Of a DNA stretch of 10,369 nt, positions 6,201 through 10,369 are shown piece by piece. How positions within the stretch are numbered: the first letter of the stretch is position 1; every line of letters starts with the position of its first letter. The stretch covers positions 1 to 10,369 of the forward strand of contig CAZOCP010000023.1 of the NCBI GenBank assembly GCA_964578345.1. The letters run 5' to 3'. A program made the position numbers and the translations under genes. The notes below the pieces were generated by a model. That model worked only from the letters and a program-made list of their open reading frames with translations. It ran no database searches and was not told the DNA's origin. The DNA is from VGKP01 sp964578345. GTDB lineage: Archaea > Nanobdellota > Nanobdellia > Pacearchaeales > GW2011-AR1.

Positions 6201-6734
6201 TATTTTCTTTAGCTCTTCATCTTTGATAATAACAAGTCTTTCTCTTATCTCTATTGGGTTTAGTCTTTTCTTCCCAATCATAAAGTTCATGGGCTTCTCA
6301 AGTTTAACTCTTTCAAGACTTTCATTACAAAAAGAACATTTTTTAGCATCTCTAGCTTTTTTAGATCTAAGAGCAACAGTAAGATTTTTCTGTTTTTCAT
6401 CGCTTAAAGTTAGTCTGCCGCATTTATAACAAAAACTGCGAAGACATAATTCTATAAGAGGAATGTATTTAATATGTAAAACAGGACGGGCAAATTCAAT
6501 GCTTCCAGGATGCCCGGGGCATTCTTTTACTCTTTTGCCGCAAGTTCTACACCTTACTCCAGGATCAATAGCGCCAAGTCTTGAGTCCATTAATCCTCCA
6601 TCTACAGGAAAACTGTCTATATCATAAAGTTCGGGCGTTATAATTTTAGCAACACTGAGCTTTTTTATCTTTTCAGGGCTTAGTAAACTAAAGCGCAATG
6701 CTCTAACTTGTTTTCTAAAATAATTTTCTCTCAT
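3288..6734 (-). CDS. rpoA: DNA-directed RNA polymerase large subunit, fused A'+A''
   Basis: This 1148-residue protein is the Rpb1/beta'-like catalytic subunit, in one chain where most archaea have separate A' and A'' genes. In order: clamp zinc sites (C62, C65, C72, H75; then C102, C105, C133, C136); the lid/rudder region with PPARHRSG and KRVNFSARTVVSPDP; and the active-site motif NADYDGDEMNIH (435-446), whose D437, D439 and D441 bind catalytic magnesium. Then come the funnel motif near GGGGSILNITQ (674-), the bridge helix (about 738-770), YGEDG (792-796), A''-type PGEAVGVITAQSFGE (from about 812), and the trigger loop with F835-H836. The C-terminal A'' part (from about NDVHDVAAVLGIEAAR) is well conserved and ends in a poly-lysine tail. 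It is shorter than A'+A'' combined elsewhere, mainly because the foot is almost absent. ATG 6734 directly abuts the rpoB stop (TAAATG); there is no Shine-Dalgarno, so coupled translation is likely. Confidence 0.97.
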   Translation of the reverse strand: MRENYFRKQVRALRFSLLSPEKIKKLSVAKIITPELYDIDSFPVDGGLMDSRLGAIDPGVRCRTCGKRVKECPGHPGSIEFARPVLHIKYIPLIELCLRSFCYKCGRLTLSDEKQKNLTVALRSKKARDAKKCSFCNESLERVKLEKPMNFMIGKKRLNPIEIRERLVIIKDEELKKIGINPKTCRPEWAILSILLVPSVTVRPSITLDSGERSEDDISHKLSDIIRSNQRLWENLNAGAPEVIIEDLWDLLQYHVTTFFDNTISKIPPARHRSGQPLKTITERIKGKEGRIRHNLAGKRVNFSARTVVSPDPFIKINEVGVPFEIAKIITVPEIVTSKNIEYMKELIKKVDIYPGANYIIRPDGKRKRITEDLKEEICAEIHPGYKIERHLRDGDIVLFNRHPSLHKQSLMAHYVRVLPNRTFRLHPAAAMPYNADYDGDEMNIHSPQTEEARSEAKILLDVSSNIISSKNNTNLVGTIADSVTGAYLLGKDKLMKAEADQILFSAGIINSVNSKEISGRDVFAQIIPKGSSIKVHDEIIGSSTFISEEGAMVKIIDREFGRESALNSINQAFILGAVYLSRRGHTISVQDLNVSEKVKKMTDNIVVESEKKTVEVIKEYLSGSLSILPGKTLEETREIKIAQILNEVRTEIGIIVKQNFPTNGNVNNMIAPGGGGSILNITQIGCCVGQQSLWNKRIGFGYINRTLSFFKKGDIGPEARGFIKSSFFGGLKPAEFFFGAITGRDSLMDLALRTPKSGYLYRRLVSALQDLKVEYDETVRDASDNVIQFYYGEDGKDVSRLHLKESKVYPGEAVGVITAQSFGEASTQMVLNVFHHAGVAQMQITQGLPRLIEILDARKQPSTPLMEIYLDKEHNNEKDAKVIAEKMKEIPLKEIMSEIKIEFSNKKIDILLDSKALRSAHIGAATIAERLKEKGFKIKGNDLKLTILVEDLDFKAIYKLKEKLKDTVLSGIKGVRQVVVANRGREYVIIAAGSELKEVLEFKGVDKNRVTSNDVHDVAAVLGIEAARQTIINEITAVINSQNLDINERHLKLVADAMTSSGVVKGVTRMGIISDKASILARATFETPDKQFINATIQGGRDELSSVIENILLNQPIPVGTGLPGLLVRVTGPLVNKDLEKEKKKKK

Positions 6735-9700
6735 TTATTGTTCGTATTTATTCTTTAATTCAAACGATGTCTGAATGCCGAGTCCTAATAATTCATCTAT
6801 CAATAGTTTGAATGCATATGAAACTTCTATTGGTTCAGATTCTGCACTATTGCACATTGGGCAGACAATCTTACTGTGAAGAATATCTTCACAGGTCATT
6901 GCTCCGCATTCTTTGCAGATGTATACTACAGTTTTGTCTGAATCGTATCGCTCTTTAAGCAATAATGATGCCCCATGCCCTGTAAGTGCCTGTTGCTCCA
7001 TTTCTCCCAATCTCAAAGCTCCTCCGCGAGAGCGCCCCTCTATTGGCTGTCTAGTTAACAGAGTAACTTTTCCTGATGCGCGCGCATGCATTTTATTCTT
7101 TACCATATGCTTAAGTTTCAGGTAGTACATATTTCCTATATAGATTTTTAATCCCATTTTCTTACCTGTTATTCCATTAAACATTGTCTCTTTTCCATCA
7201 TAGCTGAATCCTAAATCTTTCAACTGCTCCTCAAGTTCTTGCACAGTTTGTCCTGTAAATGAAGTGCCGTCGATTATTTTCCCGCTTACTGCTCCTGTCT
7301 TGCCAGCAAGCAGCTCAATTAAGTATCCAACAGTCATTCTACTTGGAATACTATGCGGATTAAACATTAAATCAGGCTTTACACCTAAAGCGGTAAATGG
7401 AATATCTTCACTTTCTGCAATCAATCCAACAACTCCTTTCTGCCCATGAGGAGTTGAAAACTTATCTCCGGGTTCTGGAAGCCTAGAGTCTCTAGTTCTA
7501 ACTTGAACAACTTTATTTCCTTCTCCATCTATAGTTACAAAAACCGCATCTACAGTTCCTCTTTCTTCCTGGCGAACTGCCGTGCTAGCCTCTTTTTTAG
7601 ACTGAATGCTTATATCCTTCGCTTCACTTAAAAATTTCGGAGGAGTGATTTTTCCTATTAATACTTCTCCCTCTTTCATATCTGCTTCAGGATAAACAAC
7701 TCCGTCATCTTCTAAGAAGCGGTATAAACTTTCAGTTCTATATCCTGCAACATCTTTGTTAGGCACGACTATTTCGTCAGTCAGCCCTCCAGCATAACGC
7801 AGCTCTGTCGCAGAATATGGTCTGAAGTAAGTGCTTCTCCCAAGACCTCTTTCAACACTTGCTTTATTCAGCACCACTGCATCTTCCATATTATATCCTT
7901 CAAATGGCATAATTGCAACTACAATGTTCTGTCCGGATGGATAAACTTCAAGAGTATCATAAATAAAGCTTCTTACTAGCGGTCTTTGTGGATAATGCAG
8001 AATAGACACATCTGTGTCTAATCTTACAAGATAATTTGCTGCATAAATACCTAAACTCTGCTTTAACGTTTTGCTTCCTCTATTTAATCTAGCAGATTGA
8101 TCATGATTTCCAAAAGGTACAAGGCTGGTTATTAGCCCAAATAAGTCTATAGGATGAATTTCAAGATGAGTGTGTTCTGCAGCCACATCATTAGGATTAG
8201 TCGCAATTAAAGCATTCTCTTCTTCAGCAGCATCAATATATTCTATAATTCCTTCTTTAACTAAATCATTCCATTTAATCTTGTCATTTTCTATAAGAAC
8301 AAGATGTTCATCTCTAAGTTTGACTACTCCTTTCTCTATAACTATTAACGGTCTTAAAACTCTGCCTACTTCGGTAGATATTATAATTTGTCCTACTCTC
8401 TCATCATATCTTATGCTCATCTCCTTAGGCAGCTCTCCTCTTCTTCTTGCGTCTCTTATATTCTGTGTAAATTCTTCAGATTGCTCAACAAAACCCAAAG
8501 ATCTTCCATTGAAAAAAACATCTTTGCCGCTTTCTCTATTCAATCCTAAATCTGCAAATTTCTTTAATACTTCTTGCTCATTATAACTTGCTGCAGTAGA
8601 AATCTTGCTTAATAATGCTAGATTTTTTCTCAAGCCTATTTCAGTGCCCTCAGGAGTTTCAGTAGGGCAGAATCTTCCATAGTGAGTTGGATGCAATGTT
8701 CTGGCCATAAAATTTTCCTGCTCTCCTGGCAGCATAGATGAAACTCTTTGCAATTGGGATAACATTGCAAGGTAATTTGTCTTGTCCATATTCTGAGTTA
8801 CTCCAGAACGTTCGCCAATCCAGCTTCCTGTTGCAATTGCACTTTCAACTCTCTGGGTAAATAAAGTAGACTTTGCAATTGTTTTTATAGAATAGAATTT
8901 TTTTCTCTTGGCAATTTTCTGGAGAGAATACTGAATGTCTCTTATCAATATACTTACATTTACTCTAAATAAATCAGCCATTAAATCGCCTGAGAGTTTT
9001 ACTCTTTTATTTGCGTAATGGTCCTTGTCTGTTCGTATTTCAGAATTATCCTTTGCTTGCAGAAAAAGCCTGATTAGTCTGCATAAAGTAAAAGCCTTCT
9101 CTTGCCTAGATTGTTTTTCAAGCCCGATGTGGGGCATTAGATATGAATCAATCCGTTGTTTCACACGGTCCAATATTTCTTTTTTTGTACCTTGGATGCC
9201 AGATTTATCAGCAATATAAATCATCGCTTCTTCCGCATCTTTTATATTTGCAAACTCATATAAATTAACAATTAAAGAGTCAGTCTCGTATGATATGTTT
9301 TTAGCCATATCAGCTTCCTTTGTAAGACCAAGAGCCTTTAATATGACAATGGCCGGGATATTCTTTAATCTACTGAATGTTAATTCGAAAATACCTTCAT
9401 TGGTTTCTGAAATAGTTGTAGGTATCCTATAAGATCCGCGTTGAGAAAACAATCGTAGAGTCAGGCCAAGTCTTCCTTCTTCTAGAAATGGCTGGTTAGC
9501 AGCTAAGTCTTCGCTCATTACCATAACTCTCTCATTTCCATTAATGATAAAGTAGCCTCCAGGATCCAACGGGTCCATATAATTATCTCTTAATTGTTCT
9601 CGGTTCATTCCATAAATATTACAGAAAGCACTCTTTACCATAATAGGAATTCTTCCAATCTCAACTTCAGCGCTATCAGTCTGACCACCGAATTTAACAG

Positions 9701-9983
9701 TTAGTTCCAAAAATATAGGGGCAGAATAAGTGAGACTTCTTAGCCGCGCAACCATCGGAGTAATCAAAGTAGTGCTTCCATCAGACTCAACAATATTCGG
9801 TTTACCCACTCTTATTTTCCCAAGAGTTATTTCAACTTCCTCGTTATTTATCGTGTCATTAATTTCATGAATTATCTGTTGAAGCTTATTTTGTATAAAA
9901 TCATTGAAAGATATAATATTCGATTCTACTAATGAATGCTGCTCTAGATATTTCGCTACTAAGATGTTTTTTTTATTATTCAT
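6735..9983 (-). CDS. rpoB: DNA-directed RNA polymerase subunit B
   Basis: This 1082-residue Rpb2/beta-like subunit is unsplit (not B'' plus B'). It pairs with RpoA to form the active centre and hold the DNA-RNA hybrid. The N-terminal protrusion/lobe opens with SFNDFIQNKLQQI, followed by the conserved DPGGYFIINGNERV. The fork region has LHPTHYGRFCPTETPEG (around C439). GYNMEDAVVLNKASVERG contains E700-D701, the acidic pair next to the second magnesium. GDKFSTPHGQKG (839-850) is the hybrid-binding motif, with Pro845 where Arg is usual. RQPIEGRSRGGALRLGEMEQQAL leads into the clamp segment. The C-terminal zinc site comprises C1023, C1026, C1041 and C1044, with an extra C1031. Length is close to the archaeal norm. 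ATG 9983 lies 2 bp after the rpoH stop, so the genes are surely co-transcribed. Confidence 0.97.
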   Translation of the reverse strand: MNNKKNILVAKYLEQHSLVESNIISFNDFIQNKLQQIIHEINDTINNEEVEITLGKIRVGKPNIVESDGSTTLITPMVARLRSLTYSAPIFLELTVKFGGQTDSAEVEIGRIPIMVKSAFCNIYGMNREQLRDNYMDPLDPGGYFIINGNERVMVMSEDLAANQPFLEEGRLGLTLRLFSQRGSYRIPTTISETNEGIFELTFSRLKNIPAIVILKALGLTKEADMAKNISYETDSLIVNLYEFANIKDAEEAMIYIADKSGIQGTKKEILDRVKQRIDSYLMPHIGLEKQSRQEKAFTLCRLIRLFLQAKDNSEIRTDKDHYANKRVKLSGDLMADLFRVNVSILIRDIQYSLQKIAKRKKFYSIKTIAKSTLFTQRVESAIATGSWIGERSGVTQNMDKTNYLAMLSQLQRVSSMLPGEQENFMARTLHPTHYGRFCPTETPEGTEIGLRKNLALLSKISTAASYNEQEVLKKFADLGLNRESGKDVFFNGRSLGFVEQSEEFTQNIRDARRRGELPKEMSIRYDERVGQIIISTEVGRVLRPLIVIEKGVVKLRDEHLVLIENDKIKWNDLVKEGIIEYIDAAEEENALIATNPNDVAAEHTHLEIHPIDLFGLITSLVPFGNHDQSARLNRGSKTLKQSLGIYAANYLVRLDTDVSILHYPQRPLVRSFIYDTLEVYPSGQNIVVAIMPFEGYNMEDAVVLNKASVERGLGRSTYFRPYSATELRYAGGLTDEIVVPNKDVAGYRTESLYRFLEDDGVVYPEADMKEGEVLIGKITPPKFLSEAKDISIQSKKEASTAVRQEERGTVDAVFVTIDGEGNKVVQVRTRDSRLPEPGDKFSTPHGQKGVVGLIAESEDIPFTALGVKPDLMFNPHSIPSRMTVGYLIELLAGKTGAVSGKIIDGTSFTGQTVQELEEQLKDLGFSYDGKETMFNGITGKKMGLKIYIGNMYYLKLKHMVKNKMHARASGKVTLLTRQPIEGRSRGGALRLGEMEQQALTGHGASLLLKERYDSDKTVVYICKECGAMTCEDILHSKIVCPMCNSAESEPIEVSYAFKLLIDELLGLGIQTSFELKNKYEQ

Positions 9984-9985
9984 GT

Positions 9986-10192
9986 TTAAACCACAACTCT
10001 AAAGTACACTGATGTTTTTTCTTTGTCTTTTCTTTCTATTTTTAATACGTCGCCTCTTAAAGATCCAGAAGGCACAGAAGGGTCGTCTGATTTAATTTTA
10101 GGCAATTGTGAAAGAGAAAGATTATACTTTCCAAGGAGACTCTTCACCTCTTCAGGATGCAGACGCGTATATTTTGGTTGGAGGATGTGCAT
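9986..10192 (-). CDS. rpoH: DNA-directed RNA polymerase subunit H (Rpb5 C-terminal-like)
   Basis: This 68-residue subunit corresponds to the C-terminal assembly domain of eukaryotic Rpb5, the only part archaea keep. It binds the RpoA jaw region at the downstream-DNA end of the polymerase. Family landmarks are QPKYTRLHPEEVKSLLGKY at the N-terminus, then LSQLPKIKSDDPSV and GDVLKIERK, with a closing YFRVVV. It is slightly short for the family; the spacing segment between DDP and GDV and the tip before YFR look trimmed. ATG 10192 is the only reasonable start: an in-frame TAA lies eight codons upstream, with no GTG or TTG between. A GGGGT element 16 bases before the ATG is too far for a good ribosome site. 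It is the first gene of rpoH-rpoB-rpoA, the usual archaeal order. Confidence 0.93.
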   Translation of the reverse strand: MHILQPKYTRLHPEEVKSLLGKYNLSLSQLPKIKSDDPSVPSGSLRGDVLKIERKDKEKTSVYFRVVV

Positions 10193-10248
10193 AAATATTT
10201 TGATAGTTACCCCAGATTAGTAATATGAGTATTCTGGAATAAGTGGGC

Positions 10249-10288
10249 ATTTAAAAAAATTACAAAACTAGCCTTTTAAATGTTTCTG
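10249..10288 (-). promoter_or_regulatory. Candidate promoter region of the rpoHBA operon
   Basis: Two TATA-like elements lie on the minus strand in the 137-bp gap between the tRNA and rpoH. TTTAAAAG (10280-10273), preceded by CAGAAACA, would give a leader of about 58 bases. The T-run element ending TTTTAAAT (10256-10249) would give about 35. The first resembles the BRE+TATA style seen in the toxin-antitoxin promoter better. A third, TTATATAA, lies right next to the tRNA end. I cannot choose firmly; read-through from the tRNA is also possible. Confidence 0.35.
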
Positions 10289-10329
10289 AAGTGTTAAATT
10301 AAATCTGGACTTTCGCCCCCCTTATATAA

Positions 10330-10369
10330 TGGCCTCGAGGGGATTTGAACCCCCGACACCTGGCTTAAA
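10330..10369 (-). tRNA. tRNA-Lys (anticodon UUU), 3' part only
   Basis: The minus strand ends in a clear tRNA 3' half. From the window edge it shows an anticodon TTT (10369-10367), AA at positions 37-38, anticodon stem strand GCCAG, variable loop GTGTC, T stem GGGGG/CCCCT around TTCAAAT, acceptor strand CGAGGCC and discriminator A (10330). CCA is not encoded; TTATATAA follows. With the usual five-base variable loop the anticodon is UUU, lysine. A four-base loop would give UUA, a stop anticodon, which is unlikely. The 5' half lies outside the window, so identity is less certain than the tRNA call itself. Confidence 0.85.

Noticed and set aside
10367..10369. tRNA reading with anticodon UUA (stop suppressor)
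   Set aside because: It requires a four-base variable loop and misplaces the anticodon-stem strand; the five-base loop gives a normal lysine tRNA.
1..10369. CRISPR array, insertion sequence or transposase
   Set aside because: No spaced direct repeats, no transposase-like protein and no terminal inverted repeats with target duplications were found.

Overview
The window is archaeal. It carries an archaeal/eukaryotic-type RNA polymerase operon (RpoH/Rpb5-like, RpoB/Rpb2-like, RpoA/Rpb1-like), an archaeal NusA-like KH protein, TATA/BRE-type promoter elements and the 3' half of a tRNA-Lys gene without an encoded CCA. The DNA is AT-rich, the genes are compact, the large subunit is one uninterrupted chain (A' and A'' fused) and several polymerase motifs are shortened or drifted. 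A DPANN-type lineage (Woesearchaeota/Pacearchaeota-like) is my best guess. That guess is inference from gene form, not from a search.

Right part, minus strand (10369 down to 3288): a truncated tRNA-Lys(UUU), then about 140 bp with candidate promoters, then rpoH-rpoB-rpoA packed with 2 bp and 0 bp gaps. These genes encode the small assembly subunit and the two catalytic subunits of the single archaeal RNA polymerase. rpoA is fused A'+A'' with almost no foot region between the halves.

Middle (3287 down to 1618): most archaea known to me continue this operon as rpl30e-nusA-rps12-rps7. Here the polymerase genes end against a convergent plus-strand gene for a probable membrane metallopeptidase (HESLH motif). 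nusA follows only after it, with its own TATA box, and no rpl30e is present. Between nusA and the peptidase gene lie about 200 bp holding what look like 3' ends of two lost genes pointing away from each other.

Left part (1617 to 1): a plus-strand gene of unknown function with a clean 24-bp tandem duplication near its end, and a divergent, overlapping RHH-like antitoxin / MazF-PemK-like toxin pair. The two divergent units are driven from a mirrored promoter made of two identical 16-bp BRE+TATA blocks. The extreme left edge holds a perfect 9-bp hairpin of unknown role. Overall, an ancestral transcription operon seems to have been broken up and flanked by accessory genes.
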